From Nitrospirota bacterium (lineage in GTDB: Bacteria > Nitrospirota > Thermodesulfovibrionia > Thermodesulfovibrionales > UBA6898): DNA of 33,540 nucleotides. The position numbers and the translations under genes were made by a program. The notes under the pieces are model-generated. The model was not told where the DNA came from. It saw nothing but the letters and a program-made list of their open reading frames with translations, and searched no databases. Location: contig VEOY01000121.1 of assembly GCA_012026685.1 (NCBI GenBank), positions 1 through 33,540 on the forward strand, given 5' to 3'. This document shows, in pieces, positions 1 through 8,125 of this stretch; the first letter of the stretch is position 1, and the number at the start of each line of letters is the position of its first letter.

Positions 1-44
1 GCAGATTCGTAGTCTGACGCTCTATCCAGCTGAGCTAAGGGCGC
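1..44 (-). tRNA. tRNA-Arg(ACG), partial (3' part lies beyond the window start)
   Basis: Reverse complement GCGCCCTTAGCTCAGCTGGATAGAGCGTCAGACTACGAATCTGC gives the acceptor 5' arm, D-arm GCTC..GAGC and anticodon loop CTACGAA (anticodon ACG). Confidence 0.9.
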
Positions 45-63
45 AAATCCCAACGAACAAATA

Positions 64-597
64 CTATTTCTTTACGCCTTCTTTCAGCAAAAGCGAATAT
101 TTCGGATGCTCAAACGGATGGATCGCAGGGAATTTCGAGTACAGCCATCCCTTGAACACCTCCTTGTCATTTTCAAACACCTTCACATTGACAGCAGGAT
201 TGTTCGGTTCATTTGAGGTTGACGTTATGTTCAGGCCGTCCATCTTGAAGTCCGGAAGGTAGTCGCCCACCGTGACCTTCAGGTTTGAGCCAGGAATTTT
301 GAAATCGCTGTTCAAGCTGATCGTGTACTCATTCTTCTTCTTCGCAGCCTTGTCTTCAACAACAATTACCACGGACTTCCATTTACCCTTAACACTATCC
401 GGCACGACAACGGTCGTCTGACCTTTCGGCATCATTACCTGTCCCTGAGGACCGCCGGGATGTCCCGGGGGAACCTGCTGTTCCTGACCAGGCGCACCTG
501 CCTGCGGTACGGCAGGCTTTTCTTCCTTCTTCTTGCATGCGCCGAAAGCCAATACGAGAGAAAGACCACATACTGCCACAATAATCTGCTTCTTCAT
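64..597 (-). CDS. DUF2155-like lipoprotein with Pro/Gly/Gln-rich linker
   Basis: Start trimmed to MKKQIIVAVCGLSLVLAFGACKKK, a signal peptide with lipobox AFGAC. An SD-like aaggaggaa lies upstream. The C-terminal GWLYSKFPAIHPFEHPKYSLLL resembles DUF2155. Confidence 0.75.
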   Translation of the reverse strand: MKKQIIVAVCGLSLVLAFGACKKKEEKPAVPQAGAPGQEQQVPPGHPGGPQGQVMMPKGQTTVVVPDSVKGKWKSVVIVVEDKAAKKKNEYTISLNSDFKIPGSNLKVTVGDYLPDFKMDGLNITSTSNEPNNPAVNVKVFENDKEVFKGWLYSKFPAIHPFEHPKYSLLLKEGVKK

Positions 598-641
598 TAA
601 TTCCTCCTTCTTATGGATAATGTCTTCTTCCAACGATGCGC

Positions 642-733
642 TGGCGGAGAGGCAGGGATTCGAACCCTGGGTGGGGTGTTACCCCCACAACCGCTTAGCA
701 GGCGGCTGCCTTCGACCACTCGGCCACCTCTCC
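642..733 (-). tRNA. tRNA-Ser(GCT), CCA encoded
   Basis: Reverse complement GGAGAGGTGGCCGAGTGGTCGAAGGCAGCCGCCTGCTAAGCGG...GGGTTCGAATCCCTGCCTCTCCGCCA: class II tRNA with long variable arm, anticodon loop CTGCTAA. Confidence 0.97.
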
Positions 734-850
734 AAAGCAGCGTATTTTAACAGCTGGGTTTCTGCTTTGTAAAGGAATGGCGGAATGCTGCCGCAGTTCC
801 ATACGTGCTGACCAGAACCTATACTGTCCCCTGCCGGGCACGCCAATATA

Positions 851-1222
851 TTACTTCTTCTGCCGGCTCCTGTAATCCTCGATAGCTTTTTTCAGGGCAT
901 CCGCACCGAGGTTGGAGCAATGCATTTTCTGGGGAGGTAAGCCGCCGAGCTCATTGGCCACCGCCTCCTTGGAAATTGCAAGGGCCTCATCGAGCGTCTT
1001 GCCCTTCACCATCTCGGTCACCATACTGCTGACGGCAATGGCAGCCCCGCATCCAAAGGTCTTGAACTTGGCATCAACGATACGATCATCTTTGACCTTG
1101 ATGTAGATCTTCATCGCATCGCCGCAGGTCGGATTACCTTCAGTACCTATACCGTCGGCATCTTCCATGTCCCCCACGTTCCGGGGATTGGTAAAATGGT
1201 CCATCACTTTTTCGCTGTACAT
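851..1222 (-). CDS. iscU: Fe-S cluster assembly scaffold IscU/NifU-N
   Basis: MYSEKVMDHFTNPRNVGD...NPTCGDAMK...FKTFGCGAAIAVSSM...PPQKMHCSNLGADAL. The three scaffold Cys residues and the conserved Asp are present. Confidence 0.95.
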   Translation of the reverse strand: MYSEKVMDHFTNPRNVGDMEDADGIGTEGNPTCGDAMKIYIKVKDDRIVDAKFKTFGCGAAIAVSSMVTEMVKGKTLDEALAISKEAVANELGGLPPQKMHCSNLGADALKKAIEDYRSRQKK

Positions 1223-2403
1223 GATCCACCTTCCTCTTTGTCCCCCCATCCCTGGGCATAGGGGGAGATTTCTCTCAATCTTTTTATTACCGCAGGAAAT
1301 TCAGTCATTAAATATCCTATATCTTCAGGGGTATTATCCATGCCAAGACTGAAAACGATCGAGCCCTGAGCAAGACCTGAGGGAATGCCCATGGAAAGCA
1401 GGACCGGAGAAGCCTTCAGAGCCTTCGATGAACAGGCCGATCCGCTTGCGGACAGTATCCCCTTGGCTGCAAGCAGCAGAAGCATTGCCTCGCCTTCTAT
1501 ATATTCCACACAAAAGCTCGCATGCCCGGGAAGCCGCTTGTGCCTGTCGCCGGTAAGATAAACACGCTCAACATTGGCCATCGTATCGATGAGCCTGTCG
1601 CGGAGAGGCATAAGATAATCGATTCTCGCCTGAAGCTCCGCCGCAGCCATTTCCGCAGCCTTTCCCATGCCGACAATCGCCGGCACATTTTCCGTACCTG
1701 CCCTTCTTCCCGACTCCTGTATACCCCCATAGATGAGAGGCACGATACGTGTACCCTGCTTCACATACAGCGCTGCTGCTCCCTTGGGGCCGTAAAATTG
1801 ATGGGCTGCCATGCTCAGAAGATCAATACCAAGGTCCATGACATCAACAGGGATATTTCCCGTCGTAGCAACAGCGTCGGTATGGACCATGATGTTATGT
1901 TCCTTTGCGACCTTTACGATCTCCCTGATCGGCTCTATGGTTCCCACTTCACTGCTTGCATGAGTCACGGAAATAAGCGTTGTTTCCTTCGTGATCATTT
2001 TTTTCACGGTATCAGGATCAACAAAACCCTGTTTATCCACAGGCAGATAAGTGACCGTAAAGCCGCTTTTTTCCAAAAAACGTGCTGCATTGAGGACAGA
2101 ATGGTGTTCCATCCGGGACACCAGAACATGCTTGCCTTCGTTCTGCCGGGCAAGGGCTATGCCCCGCAATGCAAAATTGTTCGCCTCCGCTCCTGACGCT
2201 GTAAAAATGATCTCAGCAGGTTTCGCATGTATCAGCGCCGCAACCTGTCCCCGCGCTGACTCAATCGCATTCTTAGCGTTCATGCCGTACTCATAGACGC
2301 TCAGGGGATTACCAAACTCCTCCCTGAAAAAAGGCATCATTGACTCAAGCACGACAGGATGGAGGGGATTTGTAGCAACATGGTCGAAATAGTACTTTTT
2401 CAT
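1204..2403 (-). CDS. iscS: IscS/NifS-like class V aminotransferase fold protein lacking the PLP lysine
   Basis: FDHVATNPLHPVV, TDAVATTGNIPVDV, AAHQFYGPKG, GRRAGTENVPAIVGMG and SASGSACSSKAL match the cysteine desulfurase family. The ATG at 2403 follows GAGGTG. Several catalytic positions differ (see findings). Confidence 0.9.
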   Translation of the reverse strand: MKKYYFDHVATNPLHPVVLESMMPFFREEFGNPLSVYEYGMNAKNAIESARGQVAALIHAKPAEIIFTASGAEANNFALRGIALARQNEGKHVLVSRMEHHSVLNAARFLEKSGFTVTYLPVDKQGFVDPDTVKKMITKETTLISVTHASSEVGTIEPIREIVKVAKEHNIMVHTDAVATTGNIPVDVMDLGIDLLSMAAHQFYGPKGAAALYVKQGTRIVPLIYGGIQESGRRAGTENVPAIVGMGKAAEMAAAELQARIDYLMPLRDRLIDTMANVERVYLTGDRHKRLPGHASFCVEYIEGEAMLLLLAAKGILSASGSACSSKALKASPVLLSMGIPSGLAQGSIVFSLGMDNTPEDIGYLMTEFPAVIKRLREISPYAQGWGDKEEGGSCTAKK

Positions 2404-2405
2404 AA

Positions 2406-2657
2406 TCACCTCGTGCCCTTCTTGATATAGAATTTAAAAAAATCGGGGGATTCCTGCACCCCCAGAAACTCGTTTCCCGTCTTGCTGCACCAGGCAGGAA
2501 TGTCTTCGAAAGCGCCGTCATAATCTGTCATGATCTCAAGTATCTGTCCCGCTTCAAGCTCCTTCATCTGTTCCTCAAGCTTGAGCAGGTGCATGGGACA
2601 CATCATGTAAACGATATCTGTCGTCACATCGGGTTTTACGTTGTCGACAAATTTCAT
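2406..2657 (-). CDS. TusA/SirA-like sulfur carrier protein
   Basis: 83 aa: YMMCPMHLLKLEEQMKELEAGQILEIMTDYDGAFEDIPAWCSKTGNEFLG, a TusA-like fold with N-terminal Cys-Pro. ATGA overlap with the upstream gene. Confidence 0.8.
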   Translation of the reverse strand: MKFVDNVKPDVTTDIVYMMCPMHLLKLEEQMKELEAGQILEIMTDYDGAFEDIPAWCSKTGNEFLGVQESPDFFKFYIKKGTR

Positions 2658-3130
2658 GCAGGTCGACCCCGACGTGCGGCATGCGTGTTCTTGCCCGTGT
2701 CCCTGCGATCCAAGCCCATAAGCTGATTTCCCTGAAGAAGGTCCTGCAGTTTCATCCCATCCAGAAACCGTTCGATATTGTCTCCGAGCGATTTCCAGAG
2801 AAGATGGGTCACACAGCTGTCAACACGCACGCACCCCTCTTTCGGATCAAGACAGGATGTTATGGCAACCGGTCCTTCAAGCTCCTTCAGGATTTCGCCG
2901 ATGCTTATCGACCCCGGGTCCCTCGCAAGGACATAGCCCCCTCCCGGTCCTTTCACACTCCTGATAATGCCGGACCTGCGGAGCTTGTTCAGGATCTGTT
3001 CAAGATAGGCAACGGAAACGTGCTGTTTCTCGGAGATTTCCTTGATCGTGACAGGTCCGGCCACGCTGCCCCTGGCGATCTCGTACATCGCCCTGACGCC
3101 GTACTGCCCTTTTGTCGATAACCTGAGCAT
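2654..3130 (-). CDS. iscR: Rrf2-family Fe-S-responsive regulator (IscR-like)
   Basis: MLRLSTKGQYGVRAMYEIA..., wHTH, and Cys/His cluster CLDPKEGCVRVDSCVTHLLWKSLGD like the IscR [2Fe-2S] ligand region. Confidence 0.92.
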   Translation of the reverse strand: MLRLSTKGQYGVRAMYEIARGSVAGPVTIKEISEKQHVSVAYLEQILNKLRRSGIIRSVKGPGGGYVLARDPGSISIGEILKELEGPVAITSCLDPKEGCVRVDSCVTHLLWKSLGDNIERFLDGMKLQDLLQGNQLMGLDRRDTGKNTHAARRGRPA

Positions 3131-3137
3131 GGTTTAA

Positions 3138-3164
3138 ATTATAATAGCCGAGTATTTCTGTCAA
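3138..3164 (-). promoter_or_regulatory. Sigma70-like promoter of the iscR operon
   Basis: Minus strand TTGACA (3159-3164), 15-nt spacer, TATAAT (3138-3143). The -10 lies 7 nt upstream of the iscR ATG. Confidence 0.7.
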
Positions 3165-3168
3165 GTAT
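3144..3168 (-). promoter_or_regulatory. Predicted IscR type-1 binding site
   Basis: Minus strand ATACTTGACAGAAATACTCGGCTAT matches the E. coli type-1 consensus ATASYYGACTRWWWYAGTCRRSTAT, as recalled, at 23 of 25 positions. Confidence 0.75.
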
Positions 3169-3199
3169 TTATTGCGCGGGAATAAAAAGAGAAAAAAGC

Positions 3200-4006
3200 C
3201 TAGGCGGTTACTTTGATCTCGACAGGATCTCCAACCGATATCTTGAACTTTTTTGCTGCGTGAGCGCGGTTTACGAAGAGTTCCAGGCATTCGGAGCTGT
3301 TTACAAGAGCGTGCAGCGTCGCGCTCTTCGCTTCCCCATAATATTTTTTGAGCGGCACTACCCTATCCCTGAGAAATATCCTGAGCGTACCGTCATGACG
3401 CCTGCCCGTGAGGTCAACGATATCAGGCAGGCATATATTCGTCATGGCGTTGCCGAACTTGTCTATATGAATGATCTCCCCTCGCAGCGTCCCTTTCATG
3501 CGGACCGGCACCGGAAGGTCGAGCGTCACGAAATCGTTTATCGTTTCTCCAAACATACGGCAGTCCTTTCCCCGCGTCAGCCATGCCGCGGCCGGAGCAA
3601 ATACATCCCTGCCCTGGAACGTTGCACTGTTCACCTTGAGAAAATACTGATCCGCGGTAATATGCACAACTTTGAGGTCACGTTTTTCCCTTTCGAATAT
3701 CATGGAAAAGACTCCGTTGTCGGGACCGACGAAATAATATCGTTCGGTAACCACGAGAATAGGCCGCCGTCGTGAGCCTACACCCGGATCGACGATCACG
3801 ACGTGAACGGTCCGCTCGGGAAAGAAGCGGTAATTCATCCCAATAGTAAAGGCTGCCTCTCGTATGTCATGAGATGCAACGCCGTGGTTCAGGTCAATGA
3901 TGTTCGCCTCGGGATTTATGGTCAGGATCACTCCCTTCACTACGCCCACAAAAGGATCATCCAGCCCGAAATCGGACGTCAGGGTTACTATGCGATTAGC
4001 TCGCAT
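3200..4006 (-). CDS. S-adenosyl-L-methionine hydrolase / SAM hydroxide adenosyltransferase family (DUF62)
   Basis: [73 protein letters not shown]: characteristic family motifs. Confidence 0.92.
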   Translation of the reverse strand: MRANRIVTLTSDFGLDDPFVGVVKGVILTINPEANIIDLNHGVASHDIREAAFTIGMNYRFFPERTVHVVIVDPGVGSRRRPILVVTERYYFVGPDNGVFSMIFEREKRDLKVVHITADQYFLKVNSATFQGRDVFAPAAAWLTRGKDCRMFGETINDFVTLDLPVPVRMKGTLRGEIIHIDKFGNAMTNICLPDIVDLTGRRHDGTLRIFLRDRVVPLKKYYGEAKSATLHALVNSSECLELFVNRAHAAKKFKISVGDPVEIKVTA

Positions 4007-4913
4007 GCGCTGTCCCTCTTAACGAACGTATGTCATTAATACCCTCCTGCGTCAGAAAAGCGCCTATCCCTCCAAGGATATCGGCAGCCGCCGTAGGATG
4101 TATGAAGTTTGCCGTACCCACGGCGACTGCGGTGGCCCCTGCCATCAGGAACTCAAGTGCGTCTTCCGCTGTCATGATCCCGCCCATGCCGATGATCGGG
4201 ACCTTCACAGCCTTATAGACCTCGTAGACCATGCGTATTGCAACAGGTTTGATCGCCGGACCGGAAAGCCCTCCTGTCCGGTTGGCAAGCTTGGGTTTCC
4301 TGGTCCTGATATCGATGGCCATCCCGGTAAGGGTATTGATAACGGAAAGCGCATCAGCACCCGCATCGACAGCCGCCCTGGCGATGACCGATATATCGGT
4401 CACGTTTGGAGATAACTTGACGATAAGAGGCAGCCGGGTGGCCTCTCTTACCTTCCCGACCACTTCTGACGTCACACGGGGATCGGTACCGAAAATGCAC
4501 CAGTCTGCCTGCTTATTCGGACATGAAATGTTCATCTCCAGTCCGTGAACACCGTCAACCCCGCTCAGCCTCTCCGCTGCCGCCACATACTCACCGATGG
4601 AATCTCCGAAGAAATTGACAATGACTTTCGTGTCATAGGTCCTGAGAAACGGCATCTTTTCATGGATAAACCTCTCGATGCCGATATTCTGGAGTCCTAT
4701 GGCATTCAGCATGCCCGATGCTGTCTCGACAATGCGCGGCGGAGGATTGCCTTCTTTCGGCGCGATCGAAAGACCCTTTACCACGACCGCGCCCAGCCTG
4801 CTCAGATCAAAGAACTCGGCATATTCCTCTCCGTATCCGAACGTTCCTGACGCTGTCATTACCGGATTCTTCAGCTCCAGATCCCCTATCTTAACGGAAA
4901 GATCCATAGTCAC
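3996..4913 (-). CDS. pyrD: Dihydroorotate dehydrogenase B, catalytic subunit
   Basis: [23 protein letters not shown] (class 1B catalytic Cys), [27 protein letters not shown]. Confidence 0.95.
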   Translation of the reverse strand: MTMDLSVKIGDLELKNPVMTASGTFGYGEEYAEFFDLSRLGAVVVKGLSIAPKEGNPPPRIVETASGMLNAIGLQNIGIERFIHEKMPFLRTYDTKVIVNFFGDSIGEYVAAAERLSGVDGVHGLEMNISCPNKQADWCIFGTDPRVTSEVVGKVREATRLPLIVKLSPNVTDISVIARAAVDAGADALSVINTLTGMAIDIRTRKPKLANRTGGLSGPAIKPVAIRMVYEVYKAVKVPIIGMGGIMTAEDALEFLMAGATAVAVGTANFIHPTAAADILGGIGAFLTQEGINDIRSLRGTAHAS

Positions 4914-5677
4914 CAGACGATCTCCGAAGCGCTCATGACCGGTCCTTCCTTGCAGACTCTCTTGAACCCGTCATGCGTCTTTACCACACAGCCAAGACAG
5001 GCACCTATTCCGCAGGCCATATGTTCTTCCATGGAGACATACGCCCGTATCCGGTATTCCTTTGACATCCGGGCAACGGCCTTCAGCAAAGGATGAGGAC
5101 CGCAGGCGTAGATGCAGAAATGTGCATCCGACGCCTGGGGAGCGAGAAAGGCACGCAGAGCGTCGGCAGCGGTTCCTTTCAACCCTGCTGAGCCGTCGTC
5201 CGTGCTCACGATCACTTCTTTTGCGTATACCTTCACTTCATTCAGCATAAGGAGTTCTTCTTTGGTGCGCGCTCCGTAAAAAACTATTGCCTTACCTGCC
5301 AGATCCTCTATGAGAGAAAAGACCGATGCTATGCCTATGCCCCCTGCCATGACCAAGGGTGTTTTTTCTTCAGAAGGGAGCGGATAGAAATTTCCCAGGG
5401 GTCCGAGCATATCGAGGATTGCGCCTTCCTTCATGTTCCGCAGGATATCCGTACCTTTTCCCCGGACCCGATACAGGATCTGCAGACCCTCGTCCGTTCT
5501 TCTGAAGAGACTGAATGCCCGCTTGAGAAGAGGATCGGTTCCCCTGTTCATCCCGACCATGAAGAATTGACCCGGTCGGGGATCAGGCATACTGTCAGGC
5601 ACAGATAAGGACAGAAGATTATGGGTCGCGTGGACAGGGAGGTTTTCTTTGATAGCTGCCTTGAACGATCTACTCAA
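4910..5677 (-). CDS. pyrK: Dihydroorotate dehydrogenase B, electron transfer subunit
   Basis: Ferredoxin-reductase fold ([33 protein letters not shown]) and [2Fe-2S] Cys motif [13 protein letters not shown]...VCKEGPVM. Overlaps pyrD by 4 nt. Confidence 0.94.
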   Translation of the reverse strand: MSRSFKAAIKENLPVHATHNLLSLSVPDSMPDPRPGQFFMVGMNRGTDPLLKRAFSLFRRTDEGLQILYRVRGKGTDILRNMKEGAILDMLGPLGNFYPLPSEEKTPLVMAGGIGIASVFSLIEDLAGKAIVFYGARTKEELLMLNEVKVYAKEVIVSTDDGSAGLKGTAADALRAFLAPQASDAHFCIYACGPHPLLKAVARMSKEYRIRAYVSMEEHMACGIGACLGCVVKTHDGFKRVCKEGPVMSASEIVW

Positions 5678-6143
5678 AGGTGATCTCTAAAATCTCGTAT
5701 TCGATGGTTCTGGCAGGAGCCTTTATCGTGACCGCATCTCCCACATCCTTGCCGATGAGGGCTCTGCCGACAGGGGAACTGATAGATATCTTCCCCTGTT
5801 TGACGTCAGCCTCCTCGGGTCCCACCAGGATGAAAATGTATTCCACGTCTGCTTCGACATCAAGGACCTTGACCGTCGCTCCGAACGCCCCCTTTGATTG
5901 CTTAATGGTCGCCGGGTCGATCACCTGCGCCAGGGCGATCTTCGATTTCAGTTCCTGGATCCTGCCCTCGATAAAGGACTGCTGTTCTTTGGCGGCGTGG
6001 TACTCTGCATTTTCGGAGAGGTCACCATGAGCTCTCGCCTCTGCGATCGCCTGTATGTTTCGCGGCCTGTCAACCTTGACCAGACGCTCAAGTTCATCCT
6101 GCAATTTCTTATATCCCGTCGGCGTAAGCGGCACTCTCTGCAC
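5670..6143 (-). CDS. greA: Transcription elongation factor GreA (GTG start)
   Basis: VPLTPTGYKKLQDELERL...ARAHGDLSENAEYHAAKEQQSFIEGRI. GTG start preceded by GGAG. Confidence 0.96.
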   Translation of the reverse strand: MQRVPLTPTGYKKLQDELERLVKVDRPRNIQAIAEARAHGDLSENAEYHAAKEQQSFIEGRIQELKSKIALAQVIDPATIKQSKGAFGATVKVLDVEADVEYIFILVGPEEADVKQGKISISSPVGRALIGKDVGDAVTIKAPARTIEYEILEITFE

Positions 6144-6308
6144 GGTTCATTGCTCCTTCTAAAAAATTGACTATACTGTAGCATGATGCCGTCTTTTTTT
6201 AAAGCTCATGCGATGCGGTCACGGTTCGGTTGCCGTCCCGCCCGTATCTTGACTCTCCGGCGGCAATACTTTAGTCTAAGCGATATATTTTTCCCGCGGG
6301 AGGAAAAC

Positions 6309-7994
6309 ATGAGATTCTCCAGAATGTTCATTCGGACGCTGCGCGAAGCACCGTCTGACGCAGAAGCGATCAGTCATGTTCTTATGCTGCGGGCCGGCTA
6401 TGTGCGTCAGCTTGCATCCGGACTATACATATATCTGCCGCTGGGCTGGCGTGTGCTCGGCAAGATAAACGCCATAATGAAGGAAGAGATGGATGCCATC
6501 GGAGCGCAGGAGATTTCCATGCCTATCCTTCACCCCGCTGAGATCTGGCAGCAAACCGGACGCTGGGACGTCATCGGCGGCGAGATGTTCAGGCTCAAGG
6601 ACCGCAATGACCGGGACTTCTGCCTCGGCATGACGCATGAAGAGATCATGACCTGGCTTGCGGCACGGGAGATCCGCTCTTACCGCGACCTGCCCCAGGT
6701 CTGGTATCAGATCCAGACCAAACTCAGAGATGAGGCACGACCCAAGAGCGGAGTGCTGAGGACCCGGGAATTCATCATGAAGGACAGCTACAGTTTTGAC
6801 GCTGATGAGCAGGGCCTCGACAAAAATTACCAGCTGCATGCCGAAGCCTATCACCGGATATACTCCAGATGCGGACTGAAGTTCATGCAGGTCGAATCCG
6901 ATCCCGGCATGATGGGCGGCGGCTACTCGCATGAGTTCATGGCGCCGAGTCCGGCGGGCGAAGATCAGGTGGCACTCTGCCCGAAGTGCGGCTATTCGGC
7001 AAATGTCGAACTTGCTCTTTCTTTTTCTCCCGTGATCGAAGACAGGGAATGGCAGCATGAAGAGGTCCACACGCCGGAGAAAAGGACAGTTCAGGAGGTT
7101 TCCCGCTTTCTCAAACTCACATCAGAATATTTCATCAAGAGCATTCTGGTTATCTCCGACAACGGACCCGTGCTTGCGCTGGTGCGCGGCGACCAGGAGG
7201 TACACGACAAAAAACTGGCGAAGATCATCGGCAATCACCGTCCGGCACAGAAGACCGAAGTAAAAGATATCCTTGGCGTGGAAGCCGGTTTCATCGGTCC
7301 CATGGGCCATACCGGCATCAGGGTCATAGCTGATCCCTGCCTCAAACACGCCACCTATGTCAGCGGAGCAAACAAACAGCATTATCACGTCAAGGGTATT
7401 AAGGCGGAGAGGGATTTTACTGCAGAGTGGCATGATATCCATATTGCCCGCCAGGGAGATTCCTGCGCAGCATGCGGGGGCGTACTGGTCGTAGAACGGG
7501 TCATTGAGATCGGCAATATCTTCAAACTGGGCACGAAGTATTCTGCAGCGCTCAAGGCGGTCTATCTGGACGAGAACGGCGCAGAGACACCGATCATCAT
7601 GGGCAGCTACGGCATCGGTCCTGCCCGCATCGCAGCAGCAGCCATCGAACAGAACAATGACAAGGACGGCATGATATGGCCGAGGTCTATCGCGCCTTTT
7701 GATGTAGAACTCCTCCCGCTGAACATGAATGATGAGCTCACCGTGAAAACAGCAGAAAACCTCTACCGGGAGCTTTCCCTCAGCCATGTCGATGTGCTTT
7801 TGGATGACAGGGAAGAACGAGCGGGTGTCAAGTTCAAGGATGCTGACCTCATCGGCATTCCTACGCAGATCATCATTGGTGAAAAAACGCTCAAAGAGGG
7901 TCTGGTCGAGATCAAGGACAGGAAGACCAGAGAAACCGTCAAGATCGGCCTCGGGGATGTTATCAGCACGGTAAAGGCACTGACTGACAACTGA
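6309..7994 (+). CDS. proS: Prolyl-tRNA synthetase
   Basis: MRFSRMFIRTLREAPSDAEAISHVLMLRAGYVRQLASGLYIYLPLGWRVL, CLGMTHEEIMT, GSYGIGPARI. SD GGAGG at about 6299. The ORF-track start at 6183 is upstream of the true N-terminus. Confidence 0.97.
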   Translation: MRFSRMFIRTLREAPSDAEAISHVLMLRAGYVRQLASGLYIYLPLGWRVLGKINAIMKEEMDAIGAQEISMPILHPAEIWQQTGRWDVIGGEMFRLKDRNDRDFCLGMTHEEIMTWLAAREIRSYRDLPQVWYQIQTKLRDEARPKSGVLRTREFIMKDSYSFDADEQGLDKNYQLHAEAYHRIYSRCGLKFMQVESDPGMMGGGYSHEFMAPSPAGEDQVALCPKCGYSANVELALSFSPVIEDREWQHEEVHTPEKRTVQEVSRFLKLTSEYFIKSILVISDNGPVLALVRGDQEVHDKKLAKIIGNHRPAQKTEVKDILGVEAGFIGPMGHTGIRVIADPCLKHATYVSGANKQHYHVKGIKAERDFTAEWHDIHIARQGDSCAACGGVLVVERVIEIGNIFKLGTKYSAALKAVYLDENGAETPIIMGSYGIGPARIAAAAIEQNNDKDGMIWPRSIAPFDVELLPLNMNDELTVKTAENLYRELSLSHVDVLLDDREERAGVKFKDADLIGIPTQIIIGEKTLKEGLVEIKDRKTRETVKIGLGDVISTVKALTDN

Positions 7995-8125
7995 TCACAA
8001 GAACCAGATTGTCTGCACACTGAGAAACGACGGCGCAATACCTGTCACGGCAATTCTAAGACGTCAGATGTCCCCCATGCGCAGGCAATACCGCATATCC
8101 ATCCCCCGGGCGATCTGGATGCGTC

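Noticed and set aside
1522-2196. 224-aa plus-strand ORF opposite iscS
   Set aside because: Antisense shadow of a clear iscS-like gene, His/Arg-rich with no domain features.
6183-6308. N-terminal extension of proS
   Set aside because: ProS homology and a GGAGG SD support the start at 6309.
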